From Aricia agestis (taxonomy: Eukaryota > Arthropoda > Insecta > Lepidoptera > Lycaenidae): a stretch of 64,000 nt of DNA. Within the stretch, counting starts at the first letter, position 1, and every line of letters starts with the position of its first letter. Below, piece after piece: positions 13,001 to 20,856 of the stretch. The notes beneath the pieces were generated by a model. That model saw only the letters and a program-made list of their open reading frames with translations. It had not been told where the DNA came from and made no database searches. The translations under genes and the position numbers were made by a program. Location: positions 10,594,001-10,658,000 of the forward strand of contig NC_056412.1 of the NCBI RefSeq assembly GCF_905147365.1, read 5' to 3'.

Positions 13001-13612
13001 TGTTTCAGCACTTCCTGATAAGTGCCGGATAGGCTACCCACCACTTTAGAGGAAACGCTAACACCGTTTTCCTATACAAACGTATTCCCCTGTTTTGTCC
13101 CTGGACAATGCGTCTATACAAATGATTTTTTTATATAATATTGGGCTCTGTTAAAGCTATGCCTCTATGTTCGATTTTTTTTTAATTTACAAATAAATAA
13201 TAAATATGATCCTTTAAAAATCGCAAACAATTAATGCCCCGTACCCCGCCAATCCACCTACCATGAAAGAAATTTGAAAGATCTATAAAAACGTAGAGGC
13301 ATAGATTTACTCTTCCTGAAGATATTTTTTCTTCATTTAAATTCTTCTGCACCCGCGTTCCCTCTTAACTTGATAGATAGAGTCTGGAGAATCCATCAAA
13401 AAAGTTGTGCATAGCCTATCCGAAACTTTATCAGGAAGTAGGGAAATAGGCCCTAAGTCTTCTTTATAAAAATGTAAAAATAAGACAAAGCCCAAAGGAT
13501 TATTAAAATATAATTTTCACTTACATAGCACCGACGTAGAGGGTATTTCTTTCTTCATTTACATACAAAGTGCGGTAAAATAAAGTGCCGCACGTAAATT
13601 CCCGAATATGAT
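740..13612 (-). CDS. Semaphorin-2 (Sema-2a/2b-like), partial multi-exon gene, four exons of the sema domain
   Basis: Secreted class-2 semaphorin; in Drosophila Sema-2a and Sema-2b are extracellular guidance cues that bind Plexin B. The coding sequence is the join of 13612-13525, 9246-9195, 1656-1486 and 1010-740 on the minus strand, with introns of 4278, 7538 and 475 bp. Phases agree at every junction: a split Met (AT|G) between the first two, then phase 0 and phase 0, and the last exon ends one base into a codon. The conceptual product runs from about the first blade of the beta-propeller ([14 protein letters not shown]) to KYDSKWLD. The [20 protein letters not shown] stretch is characteristic of insect Sema-2. 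Three N-glycosylation sequons (NMT, NLT, NST) are present. The signal-peptide exon upstream and the rest of the sema, PSI and Ig regions downstream are missing; the latter must lie left of base 1. Sema-2a versus Sema-2b cannot be decided. Confidence 0.93.
1270..1470. repeat. Small interspersed repeat with internal hairpin in the 475-bp Sema-2 intron
   Basis: TGCCTACGAATCAATTT near 1297 pairs with GTTGATTCATAGGCA near 1340. A related direct copy of GGTCCGCCAT and ACAAATCAATTTGTC follows at 1438-1470. A similar sequence (ATTCATAGGCAGATT then TTTGGTCGGG) is seen again, partly in other orientation, at about 63590-63650, so this is an interspersed element rather than intron-specific sequence. Confidence 0.5.
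1486..1656 (-). CDS. Semaphorin-2 exon (CVSKGKS...[12 protein letters not shown]...CGTNAH)
   Basis: This 171-nt, 57-codon symmetrical (0-0) exon begins [10 protein letters not shown], contains [39 protein letters not shown] and ends DWVVY. The CRNHIRV and CGTNAH motifs, with their cysteines, are hallmarks of the second strand set of the sema propeller. The acceptor is ACACAG above 1656 and the donor is a full GTAAGT from 1485. The apparent ATG upstream lies in intron sequence, so it is not a start. GC content is clearly higher than in the surrounding intron. Confidence 0.95.
1700..2540. other. Intronic sequence, nothing recognised
   Basis: Inside the 7.5-kb Sema-2 intron. AT-rich, no splice-bounded coding frame, no terminal repeats seen. 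Confidence 0.4.
2541..2665. mobile_element. Foldback MITE (AAAATGTATGGAATTGACAT arms)
   Basis: The left arm GCTTCTT...GGCCGATAAAAATGTATGGAATTGACAT is the reverse complement of the right arm ending GATCGGCGATTCTATAAAGAAGC, with small indels. The arm core AAAATGTATGGA-TTGACAT is also found in the hairpin at 54602-54755, so the two belong to one family. Confidence 0.7.
3267..3794 (+). mobile_element. Non-autonomous Helitron (ATAAAATTCTCGTGTCAC family), interrupted
   Basis: It starts TC after an A and ends CGGGACAGCTAG before a T, as expected for Helitron insertion between A and T. Two uninterrupted relatives occur at 46693-47028 and 48574-48869, sharing the ACAACTCGAGACTG and GCCATGGTGACATAC blocks. 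This copy is split by a second Helitron at 3539-3752. No Rep/helicase coding sequence is present. Confidence 0.85.
3539..3752 (+). mobile_element. Nested non-autonomous Helitron (TCCATACTAATATTATAAAT family)
   Basis: It starts TCCATACTAATATTATAAAT and ends in TTTAG before a T (consensus end ATCTAG|T, as in the sister copy 32845-33052). It lies inside the Helitron 3267-3794 at the sequence GCGAAA|TACTTTAT, which is continuous (GCAAAATACTTTAT) in the copy at 46981. This gives a clean empty-site comparison. Confidence 0.88.
3795..4218. other. Intronic sequence with a short GTCT microsatellite
   Basis: GTCTGTCTGTCTGT at about 4037-4050; otherwise nothing recognised. Confidence 0.4.
4577..4650 (+). 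mobile_element. Retroposon 3' end fragment with AATAAA tail
   Basis: GCCGTGTGGCATTAGGCCCG is followed by TGTACGATGTGCAATAAAGT and (AAAT)n. This looks like the 3' terminus of lepidopteran LINEs, severely 5'-truncated. Family assignment is from memory and not tested. Confidence 0.55.
5199..5374. repeat. 81-bp tandem repeat, about 2.2 copies
   Basis: ATTGTTTTAATAATTTCTTA starts at 5199 and 5280, and the unit begins again at 5361 before diverging. Each unit contains TTTTTCTGACATGGTGAGGC. The period is exactly 81 bp. Confidence 0.85.
6205..6560 (+). mobile_element. tRNA-derived SINE, copy 1
   Basis: The head reads like a tRNA: GCCTCCGTGGTCTAGTGGTA (A box) and GTGGATTCGAATCCCGC (B box). A tRNA-unrelated body follows, ending near CACCGTCACCGAAAGCGG. 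Copies in the opposite orientation occur at 47989-48359 and 49170-49555. It is not a functional tRNA: no acceptor-stem closure or anticodon arm is apparent. Confidence 0.85.
6560..6926 (-). pseudogene. Degenerate serine-rich reading frame inside TIR element B
   Basis: On the minus strand, a splice-like TTATTCTAG at about 6934-6926 is followed by [14 protein letters not shown] in one frame. An open frame continues in another: [20 protein letters not shown], then repeated [16 protein letters not shown], then [20 protein letters not shown], ending at a stop near 6575. The frame change means that either the first part is not coding or there is a frameshift. It is probably an exon remnant of a transposon-encoded or captured protein. 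I do not recognise the family and no catalytic motif is visible. Confidence 0.45.
7936..8660 (+). mobile_element. Non-autonomous Helitron with GGTCGAATTTCGACC end hairpin, interrupted by SINE
   Basis: It starts ATACGTGAGCCAAAAACTTT and ends with the hairpin GGTCGAATTTCGACC followed by GGGCGATCTCTAG before TT, a Helitron-like 3' end (hairpin then CTAG). An uninterrupted copy is at 36541-37023; partial copies are at 29585-29840 (minus), 26291-26330 (minus) and 35340-35454 (plus). Compared with 36541, this copy has a SINE inserted at 8269 and a private perfect hairpin at 8083-8130. Confidence 0.8.
8269..8454 (-). mobile_element. SINE (Metulj-like), copy 2, 5'-truncated
   Basis: T stretch then ATGAAATAAGGGGGCAAACG, continuing to GGGCCTCCGGTAAA. 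The head (GTGGGAGAGCC...) is missing. It is inserted into the Helitron at TTGAATCATAG|ATTAGATAC. Confidence 0.9.
8858..9060 (+). mobile_element. Helitron-like fragment
   Basis: TCTTAATATATAAAAATAAT start, then GCCATAACTCCAGAACGCAC and ACCGATTTCCACGGTTTTGC, phrases found in many lepidopteran non-autonomous Helitrons. The 3' CTAG end is not visible. Confidence 0.5.
9195..9246 (-). CDS. Semaphorin-2 exon ([17 protein letters not shown])
   Basis: This 52-nt micro-exon is too short to be noticed by ORF length. The acceptor is TTGCAG (9252-9247); the donor is GTCAGT from 9194, a weaker consensus than the other exons. The first base G completes the Met codon left open by the upstream exon; the remaining 51 nt encode [17 protein letters not shown], equivalent to the DRVF..N-IS---C segment of semaphorins, with one N-glycosylation sequon (NMT). 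It ends in phase 0, matching the next exon. Confidence 0.9.
9294..9792. mobile_element. Foldback MITE (GTGTAACAAAA...GTTACACTCTGTA), decayed and interrupted
   Basis: The terminal TATGGAGTGTAACAAAAC and TTTTTGTTACACTCTGTA, plus the subterminal GAGTTCACTGTGAAAGTAGC with its inverted partner CGCTGCTACTTTTACAGTC, identify it as an old relative of the perfect foldback at 36278-36540. A hAT-like element (9318-9523) interrupts the left arm. Confidence 0.7.
9318..9523. mobile_element. hAT-like MITE fragment
   Basis: The right end GTTTGGGAACCCCTG matches the hAT terminus CAGGGGTTCCCAAAC; the left end CATCCTTTCCCAAAGTGGGC is eroded. A clean 8-bp target duplication is not visible. Confidence 0.55.
9833..9894. 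repeat. 31-bp tandem duplication
   Basis: ATTTAAAGCGCTCCCCCTAC...GATGCCGT is repeated twice back to back with no mismatch. The related interspersed copy at 33250 has only one unit. Confidence 0.9.
9841..10290 (+). repeat. Interspersed repeat (CCCCCTACGGAGATGCCGTA), copy 1
   Basis: About 440 bp closely matching 33250-33690 in the same orientation: CCCCCTACGGAGATGCCGTA, ACAGCAATAATCTTCAG, CACGCCAATAGATCG and GGATTTTGGTGCGATCTCG. No coding frame. The family is unknown. Confidence 0.75.
10291..10895. other. Intronic AT-rich sequence with one perfect palindrome
   Basis: Nothing recognised except the hairpin at 10364-10419. Confidence 0.4.
10364..10419. repeat. Perfect inverted repeat, 26-bp arms
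   Basis: GTATTCTACTAGGTATTCAG... at 10364-10389 is exactly reversed and complemented at 10394-10419, with a 4-base spacer. No TIR-element termini or target duplication are obvious. Confidence 0.95.
10896..11227 (-). mobile_element. SINE (Metulj-like), copy 3, near full length
   Basis: T stretch and ATGAAATAAGGGGCAAACGA at the left; GCATGGCTCTCCCACGT at the right. It includes the G/A-rich (CT on the element strand) minisatellite block. Confidence 0.92.
11228..12514. other. Intronic sequence with an AT-rich hairpin; no gene recognised
   Basis: Contains the hairpin 11364-11457. A 91-codon minus frame at 11800-11525 is hydrophobic, but it has no splice sites or family motif I can support. Confidence 0.4.
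11364..11457. repeat. AT-rich inverted repeat
   Basis: GAAAAAAAATATATATTTCA GACTTCAAA pairs with TTTGAAGTCTGAAATATATA TTTTTTTC; arms are about 30 bp. Confidence 0.85.
12515..12904 (-). mobile_element. Non-autonomous Helitron (GCGGGCGAAGCCGCG family), copy 1
   Basis: On the minus strand it starts TCTATAATATTAATATTATA and ends TTTACGCGGGCGAAGCCGCG followed by a decayed CTAG. Relatives are at 22530-22908 and 24438-24708. It holds two adjacent perfect short hairpins at 12621-12680 that the relatives lack. Confidence 0.8.
12996..13453. mobile_element. MITE, PIF/Harbinger-like (GGGCCTGTTTCA ends, TAA duplication)
   Basis: The termini GGGCCTGTTTCAGCACTTCC and GGAAGTAGGGAAATAGGCCC are inverted repeats, flanked by TAA at 12993-12995 and 13454-13456. 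It is longer than its relative at 17337-17474 and carries an internal inverted pair (AGCTATGCCTCTATG / GTAGAGGCATAG). It lies only 72 bp past the donor side of the first Sema-2 exon seen. Confidence 0.8.
13525..13612 (-). CDS. Semaphorin-2 exon, start of sema domain (first exon visible)
   Basis: This 88-nt exon reads (G)AT CAT ATT CGG..., giving [14 protein letters not shown] followed by [11 protein letters not shown] and the first two bases of Met. This is the opening of semaphorin domains, including the first propeller cysteine and the LYVGAMDR motif, which is completed by the next exon. The acceptor is a pyrimidine-rich stretch ending TTTCAG just above 13612; the donor is GTAAGTG from 13524 downward. 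Because the exon opens with two bases of a codon, the previous exon must end in phase 1, probably with a G (Asp or Glu codon). That exon should carry the signal peptide and has not been found. Confidence 0.93.
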
Positions 13613-14084
13613 CTGAAACAAAAGAAAATATTCATGTAGAGCGCCTTCATCAAGTGAATATTGTAGGCCGAAAGTGTTTTCACAGAATATAATAATTTTA
13701 AGAATCAAAAAACAAAAAAATCTATAATATCTGCTCTACAAAATGATATCAATTTAAATCTGAAGTTCTTCATACTACAGTAATTATTAGTACTACTAGA
13801 AATCATATAACTTCTTTTGATTGAAAACATAAAATATTCATTCTTCTTGACCCGGCAACATGAAAATGTGACGTTGCACCGGATGGTTTTACAGGGTTTT
13901 ACCGATCTTGCATTGCTAGTCTTTAAAATCCATACTACACTCAAATGCAGAATCAAAGTTGTTTTAAACGAGATTTATAAACTTTTAGCCTTTAACTCGA
14001 CTAGCCGGCTCAAAATAATATAGACGTAGACTACAATGACCAACGATAATATAATTAGCTATTATGATTAACTACTCAATGGCG
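13613..14084. other. Sequence upstream of the first visible Sema-2 exon; nothing recognised
   Basis: Either first intron or 5' flank. The opposed overlapping frames at 13705-14023 look like chance openings in AT-rich DNA. Confidence 0.4.
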
Positions 14085-14088
14085 CTTA

Positions 14089-14563
14089 AGAGGATACAAC
14101 AGGGGCTAGAGAAATGAAAAAAAAAGTACGTGTAATATCTATAGCTGTCTCCCTTACCTCAGGCCTATACCGCAGAACGCGATAGAGACAACTGCAGAAA
14201 ATCCAGAAAATCAACGATTCGTTGTCCCCTGATTCCTTCTCCAAAACTTAACCGATTTAAGTACTTTTTTCACTAAAGATTAAAGAAAGGCTTGAGCTGT
14301 GTTCCTATGTTTTGCTTTTTTTGTATAATCTAGCCAAATCTGTTTTCTGGACTTTTGAACACAGTGGAAAATTTGGCCATTTTTTTGCGTTTTTGAACGT
14401 TCATATCTTATTTAATAATTAAATTATGAAAAAAAAGGAAACATAGGGACATTGTATTAGTGGCCGTAGATATTCAGGAAAAAAATTATAACTCTATTAG
14501 CATTATCCAGGGAGGAAACAGGGGACAACGTTTGTATGGAAAAAAGGGCGGTGTGGAATCCTC
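14089..14563. mobile_element. TTAA-flanked MITE (piggyBac-like), copy 1 of a tandem pair
   Basis: Ends GAGGATACAACAGG and GTGTGGAATCCTC are imperfect inverted repeats, flanked by TTAA on both sides. TTAA target duplication is the piggyBac signature. No transposase. Roughly 97% identical to the next copy by eye (about 13 differences in 475 bp). Confidence 0.8.
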
Positions 14564-14588
14564 TTAATTTAGTTTGTGACGTCATTAA

Positions 14589-15061
14589 GAGGATACCACA
14601 GCGTCTAGAGAAATGAAAAAAAAGTACGTGTAATATCTATAGCTGTCTCCCTTACCTCAAGCCTATACCGCAGAACGCGATAGAGACAACTGCAGAAAAT
14701 CCAGAAAATCAACGATTCGTTGTCCCCTGATTCCTTCTCCAAAACTTAACCGATTTAAGTACTTTTTTCATTAAAGATTAAAAAAAGGCTTGAGCTGTGT
14801 TCCTATGTTTTGCTTTTTTTGTATAATCTATCCAAATCTGTTTTCTGGACGTTTGAACACAGTGGAAAATCTGGCCATTTTTTTGGGTTTTTGAACGTTC
14901 ATATCTTATTTAATAATTAAATTATGAAAAAAAAGAAAACATAGGGACATTGTATTAGTGGCCGTAGATATTCAGGAAAAAAATTATAACTCTACTAGCA
15001 TTATCCAGGGAGGAAACAGGGGACAACGTTTGTATGGAAAAAATGGCGGTGTGGAATCCTC
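14589..15061. mobile_element. TTAA-flanked MITE, copy 2 of a tandem pair
   Basis: Same orientation as copy 1 and offset by 500 bp; ends GAGGATACCAC and GTGTGGAATCCTC, TTAA on both sides. The flanks after both copies share a TGACGTCA motif, which suggests that the duplicated unit included some flanking DNA. A third copy, in reverse, is at 61687-63509. Confidence 0.8.
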
Positions 15062-15350
15062 TTAAGCTTGTGATTGACGTCAGAGTGATTGAAACTTGAA
15101 AGTTTAAATTAAACGTCGGACATATTGGTACGATGTGGGAGTGCATCACATGTTAAAATCGCATGCCATCAGGTGGTGAATAAAAACTGTGTTTACCGTT
15201 AGAAAATTGTAGCGAAATCAGGATAATCGTTAAAAATTGCCTATGCAGGTGAAAAAGAACAGGTGGCCTGCCTCTTGCCTTGCTCGACGGACTCGGGTCC
15301 TACTCGGGTATTATCACTTAGCAGTAAGTTCGAAAAGTGATACACCATTT

Positions 15351-15480
15351 TAAGGCTGTCACAGACAGAGCAGGTAATGTAATATATCTTTCCCTAATGA
15401 AAAATGTATTGAGATGTATCGAGATGTATCGTGCTATAATATACATCTTTACATTACCTGCTCTGTGTGTGACAAGCTTA
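15351..15480. repeat. Long hairpin, 32-bp arms with 66-bp loop
   Basis: TAAGGCTGTCACAGACAGAG...GTAATGTAA is mirrored by TTACATTACCTGCTCTGTGT...AAGCTTA with few mismatches. Probably a small foldback MITE. Confidence 0.85.
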
Positions 15481-17336
15481 ATTGTCAATCGAAGGTCGTC
15501 TTTAGTAATCCGTGCTCGAAGTAAGGAAAATATGAATCTTCAGTGTTGTTTCGCCTATCATTAATAGATTCATCTTTCGATAGCATTTAAGTAACTTTGG
15601 AACTTAGGTTTCAGACTCTATCATTTTCAGCAACAAGCTACAGCCTAGAAACTATATTTAAAAACCAAATATTTTAGCTTCGCTAGTAAACTTCTTGCTA
15701 AATAAATATCCACAATGATTACCTATACAAACGCTATAGTTTTATGTTTCATCTTTGTCTGCCAAGCAAATTTTCCAACGTAACAGAAAAGGATAAGGCA
15801 CTTCATATAACGACGTTTGCATAATAATAATATACGGTTGTGCATATTAATATTCTTATTCGAGGCAATAATTAATATGTGGCTCGGTAATTATATAATG
15901 TTTTGGTCTGCCTTTCAAATTCATGCTTAAGTTCCTGAACCAATTTTAACCCGTCGATCGTGGGAAAACGAGACTCAATAGATATTCTATTGTGTCTCGT
16001 TCGCCGGTGAGCGTATGGGACTTGATGAATTAATAAAAATCTAGTTTGAAGTTACTTTAAACTTCGGGAAAGAAATAAAAATATCTTGGGAAATCTATGG
16101 CTCGCGTTCGACAAATAATCGGCGCAGAAAAAATGCAGCGTCTTGTATAATACTCATAAATTTATTATTACTCTTTTAGGAATTTTCTTCTAAATCGAAC
16201 TTCTCATCTAAATGTAAGACAACAGCTTGCCCAACGCCCATCCCACTGAAGTGGCTAGCATAACCTTTTGTATAATTGATTATGAGAACAGAACATAGGA
16301 GCTCATTTAAAAGTATTCAGGTAAATACATAATAATAATTTAAATAAAGTATTACATATAATATGTAATATTCATAACATAACGATGTTTGCGGGCCGCA
16401 TGAGATAGTCTCCGAATTCGATTCTCGCCGCCCGGGCCGAGCATAACCCCGTGAAATATTGACGAGCCTAACTAAATTATAAGGGTTCCCATTTGCAACG
16501 TTACTCTAAAAATGTACGATTGAATTTGCAATATTTTATTTGTTGGATAGGTAATATTACGTCCTATCGATCCGTACCTAGTACGAGGCCAACTTTAATA
16601 TAAAAGCTTTATTGAAGCAGAAATAAAGGATACTATCGAAAATAAAAGAAAAGCGTCTAGACGCAGAAAACCCGTAACTCTAGATTAAATTATCGTCGGA
16701 ATCGTTAGTCGTTTATGAGATTGTCATGGCTGCTATTATACTTTCTATACACTGCTACTTAGACCACATTTCGTAGTCTTGTGGTTGTAGGCTTGTAGGT
16801 ATATAATTATCTCCAATAAATGCTACTTAACAAACAAACAAAAAATACACTACCAAAAGTTTTAATGAAACTTTGCTGCTGAAATAAATTTTGTTTTAAA
16901 AACCACTTATCAACTGAAAATACGAAATTAAAAAGTATGATGTTACTGTTAAATATTTTTAAGCCGGGATGTAAAACGTCACGGCGAGCAAAGCTGTGCC
17001 GGAGACAGCCAAGATAACGCCAGGAAGCGAAGACTTAACTTAATTTAAACACTAGTTTAAATATTCCTTTCGGAATAAGCTTATGCATTAGTGAATTTTT
17101 AAAATAAAAACCGTCGGCACAAGAAAAGTATTTCATAATAGAATTGCTTCGAGTCGAGGTTTCGTATTGTATCACTTGACATGCATTAGATATATATAGT
17201 TAAGAATACAACTAATAGATTTGTATTTTATCATACCATAATATATATTCTGTGATCATACTCGTACTAAGGCTGTTGCTTTAGATTTGTTACTTCGAAA
17301 TACGTTATGGTTATTAACTTTAGTGAAGAATTCTAA
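15481..17336. other. Gene-free AT-rich sequence, nothing recognised
   Basis: No supported coding frame or terminal repeats. A short imperfect hairpin is at 15969-15998. Confidence 0.4.
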
Positions 17337-17474
17337 GGACCTGTTTCACCACTTCCTTTTAAGTGCCGGATAGTCTATCCACAACTTAACATGACAGATA
17401 AAGTATGGAGAATCTGTCAAATAAGCTGCGGATAGCCTATCCGGCACATTATCAGAAAGTGGTGAAACAGGCCC
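17337..17474. mobile_element. MITE, PIF/Harbinger-like (GGACCTGTTTCACC ends)
   Basis: The 138-bp element with ends GGACCTGTTTCACCACTTCC and AGAAAGTGGTGAAACAGGCC and the inner pair AAGTGCCGGATAG / GGATAGCCTATCCGGCAC. It is the compact version of 12996-13453. The flanks are TAA and TTA, so the target duplication is imperfect. Confidence 0.8.
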
Positions 17475-18753
17475 TTACTCCTAAGTATGGAGTAGAAGAG
17501 GTAGCTGATACTCGTAATTAAACAGCTGTCACGGACAATAAGCAAAATCCTAAAACAAACCAACAATTTGGCTCTTATCGTGAATAATTTGTTGGGAAAC
17601 AAGTGGAATGTATCGCAGTTTCAATGGTCGGTAATGACCACAATAGGCGCTGATTATTGGCAGAACACGCGATGTGTCGTGTAACTTGTAGTGCTGTCCT
17701 CTGTCAACGCGAACTTTGTATCACATCACAAACTATGTTAGTTCGACTCTCATTCTCTCTTTTACTTATTCTTCTTTGTTGGTCCATCTCTGTCTTTTGT
17801 CCTCGAACCGTTGAAACTTTAAGTCCCGGGAATACAACAATAGTTTTGAAGGTTTTAGGTATCTCTTCAACAATATTGTTTACGCGTGATTTGGATAGCC
17901 AAAAAAGGTAATATATTTAGGATAAAATGAGGAAATAAGAGATTAACAGTACAAAAAGCTTTAAAGTACAATTAATAATAATCTCGCACTTTTATGTCGA
18001 GAAAACTTATACCTTGTTCAACCCGTATATTTCTTATCCTTGCACAGGTAACAAACGCTGAAATACAGGGCCCCCGCTACCATTTGTGCAATGTGTTCAA
18101 TGCACACGGGCGCCATCCTCTAGGGGCGCCAAATCACCATCCTTTAGGGGCGCCAAAACCAAAGCCCCAAGGACTCGCACTTGGCCGATTTTTGTTTGCT
18201 TTATTTCACCTACCTACCATAAAAAATAAATTTAAAAAAACTTGCCTTAAGGGGTGCTAAAATCATTTTTGCACACAGGCGCCAGTAGAATATATGAACA
18301 TTTTGAGTTCAAATGATAAAATCCATAATTTTCTTTAGTAGATTCTCAATTTTAATTGGCCACCAATCCAGCGGTTATATACGATTATGGGCTTTAAATA
18401 GTTAAGTGTCGTTAATTTATAATTAATATGGCTTTGCTGTTTGGCAGGTGTTGAACGCTAATGAACGTTTGTTAGGCGTAACGAACTGTGGCGCGGATCG
18501 CGATATATTTAACGAGCTTTCCAGTCATCGATTGGAGTGTAATTAACAGACTATTTTTAGATAAATATCAGATAAATACCTACTTTATTTGCTTTATTTT
18601 ATCGTGACACTTTGATTGGTTCTGTGGTACCGAATTTGACGATGTAAAATTACAATTGGGTAACCTAACCTAAACGAGTATCTGCATTTTTTTCTAAATA
18701 TCGTAATATGAATATCTACCAAGCAGTTCAATAAAAAATTTTTTGAGTAACTA
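17475..18753. other. Gene-free sequence with GGGGCGCC-rich patch
   Basis: 18105-18160 repeats CTAGGGGCGCCAAA / TTTAGGGGCGCCAAA, probably debris of a hAT-like element. An 84-codon plus frame at 17657-17911 begins with cysteine-rich then hydrophobic residues, but I do not recognise it and do not call it. Confidence 0.4.
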
Positions 18754-18838
18754 ATGTTGCGAGTGTCCATGGGCGATGGTAGTTGCTTTCCATCAGATGA
18801 CCCATTTGCTCGTTTGCCCCCTTATTTCATAAAAAAAA
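18754..18838 (+). mobile_element. SINE (Metulj-like), copy 4, only the 3' 85 bp
   Basis: From TGCGAGTGTCCATGGGCGAT to CCCCCTTATTTCAT and an A8 tail: a strongly 5'-truncated copy. A second echo of the tail, GCCCTTATTTTATAAAAAAA, lies about 80 bp downstream. Confidence 0.88.
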
Positions 18839-19402
18839 TCTAAGAGTTACCAAGAGGTTTTCCGATGAATCTGTAATAATCTGTGTCTTTGTAATGCTAA
18901 GTACTTACATATGGTTTTTGCCCTTATTTTATAAAAAAAACTAAGAAGATAGAAGTTTTAATTCTTTGTATTGGTGAAATTTCATGTTGCAATTATATTG
19001 TTTTAATGAAAAAAATATTATGTAAATATTCCAAACTTCGCTCCAAAATTTAAACGATAGCCCATAGCCCATAACTAATAAAAGTCAGTAACGATTGACA
19101 CGAAGCGTTTTTAACATAATCGATATTCGATAACCCTGTAAATTAATTTAAAGCAAACAAGCGTATATAACAGTTTAAAATTTAAACGCGTAATGAGTCT
19201 CGCCCGTTGTGATAACATCGGCGATTTAACTCCGCAACAAGTTAACTGGCAACATTTATTAAATCTTTATTAGCTATTGAAAAAAATTTGGCAAGCGTAC
19301 CGTACTTACTCTATATGAGGTTATGAGCTTCGAGTCTTGTCTGTAAGCTTTGCGAAGATGTCTTTAAGGTGACTTTAAACTTTTGGGTTTTGAACTGTAA
19401 TA

Positions 19403-19788
19403 GTGGGTTGCACCAACTTACTTTAACTATAACAGTAACTTTAACTACAATGAAAAATGTCAAATCTTTGATTAAAGTCAATAATGGACGCCATATTTAA
19501 CCATAACCGTCATTCAAAGTCTTGTCGAGCTCAAGTTCGACAAGACTTTGAATGAACGTGGCGAAAAAATGAACTAGGTAACGCTGTCGTCATACAAAAA
19601 CGCCATTTTTGACAGTTCTCCTTTACCAGAAGCGCCCCCGCCCACGTTCATTTCAAGCTTTGTTGGACCAGCTGTCATCTGTCAAATTCTGTGGTCAAAG
19701 TTAAGGTTAAAGTTAAAGTTAACCTTAACTATAACCATAACTTTGACCATAACTTTAACATTAACCACGCCTCTGGTCCAACCCACCC
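19403..19788. mobile_element. Foldback MITE (GTGGGTTGCACCAACTTA ends)
   Basis: Starts GTGGGTTGCACCAACTTACT and ends GGTCCAACCCACCC, with repeated TTAAAGTTAAAG-type subterminal blocks in inverted orientation. It contains a tight internal hairpin (CATTCAAAGTCTTGTCGA / TCGACAAGACTTTGAATG). The element type is common in moths and butterflies. Confidence 0.75.
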
Positions 19789-20624
19789 TAAAGCTTAGAA
19801 CGAGAAAGAAGCTTCAGTTTTGATTAAAAAAATGACCTTTATTGAATGTTTCTGTTTTAAATATTAACGTTGTACTGTAAAATAAGGTAATTTATTACAG
19901 AATTGGTCTATGAAATGGTAATGTATAATGTCTGCAAATATCCTTTTTACAGACGGTTTAAATATAATATTTTGTTTCAACTTCTTCACAATTTTGTAAC
20001 AATTGCACACAAAACGATGGTACTTTTAAATTCGCCCGCAAACAATATTTCTCTCGATTGTGGAGTCTGAATATTTTCAATGGCCACTTAACGACGCGGA
20101 GAATTCCAGTTTAACAGAAGTAACATCGCAAAAAGAACACGCCGTCAACATGCAGAGCACATGCGACGACAGTTTAAAAATAGTCCCAAGTCTCACTGTA
20201 ACTTAAATCTGTATTTTAATTGAATTGTTTTCTCTGCGTTGTTTCTATTTTATAAATCCTAATGTGTTTATAGTATACTTTAATCGTGCACCGGATGCTC
20301 TTTCTTATTTACTGTAGTTTAATGTTTATACTTTATAATAATTTTATTTATTTAAACACTTCATGCAAATATATAGGCAAGCTTGTGGCATTATCTACCA
20401 GCCAACCTTAGGGTGATAATGAGAATGAATAGAATAGGCGCATTCTAAAACAGAATTAGTTAAAATATGATGTAATAAATAGTTTTAAAAATAATAATGT
20501 TTGATTAACTTTTATTTTTATACATTTTATGATAATAAAACTACATAAAACGTACTTACCTATTACATAATAATACACACTGTAATATTATGATAATACT
20601 ATACATATTTAAACTATAATATAA
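19789..20624. other. Gene-free AT-rich sequence
   Basis: Nothing recognised. Confidence 0.4.
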
Positions 20625-20856
20625 TCTATATATATATATATAAAACTCAAAGGTGACTGGCTGACATGGTGATATATCAACGCACAGCCCAAACCACCGA
20701 TCGGACTGAAATTTGGCATGCAGGTAGATATTATGACGTAGGCATCCGCTAAGAAAGGATTTTGATCAATTCTACCTCCAAAGGGTTAAAATATGGGAGG
20801 AAAGTTTGTATATAATAATACTTCTTAACGCCAGCGAAGCCGCGGGCAAAAGCTCG
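20625..20856 (+). mobile_element. Non-autonomous Helitron (AACTCAAAGGTGACTG family), copy 1
   Basis: Starts TC with a (TA)n run, then AAAACTCAAAGGTGACTGGC, GAAATTTGGCATGCAGGTAG and TATGACGTAGGCATCCGCTA. It ends GCCGCGGGCAAAAGCTCG|T, where CTCG replaces the usual CTAG. Copy 2 at 51266-51506 has the same variant end. Confidence 0.8.

Noticed and set aside
16395..16440. GATTCTCGCCGCCCGGGCCG as a possible B box of another SINE
   Set aside because: No A box, no repeat copy in the window and no tail; too weak.
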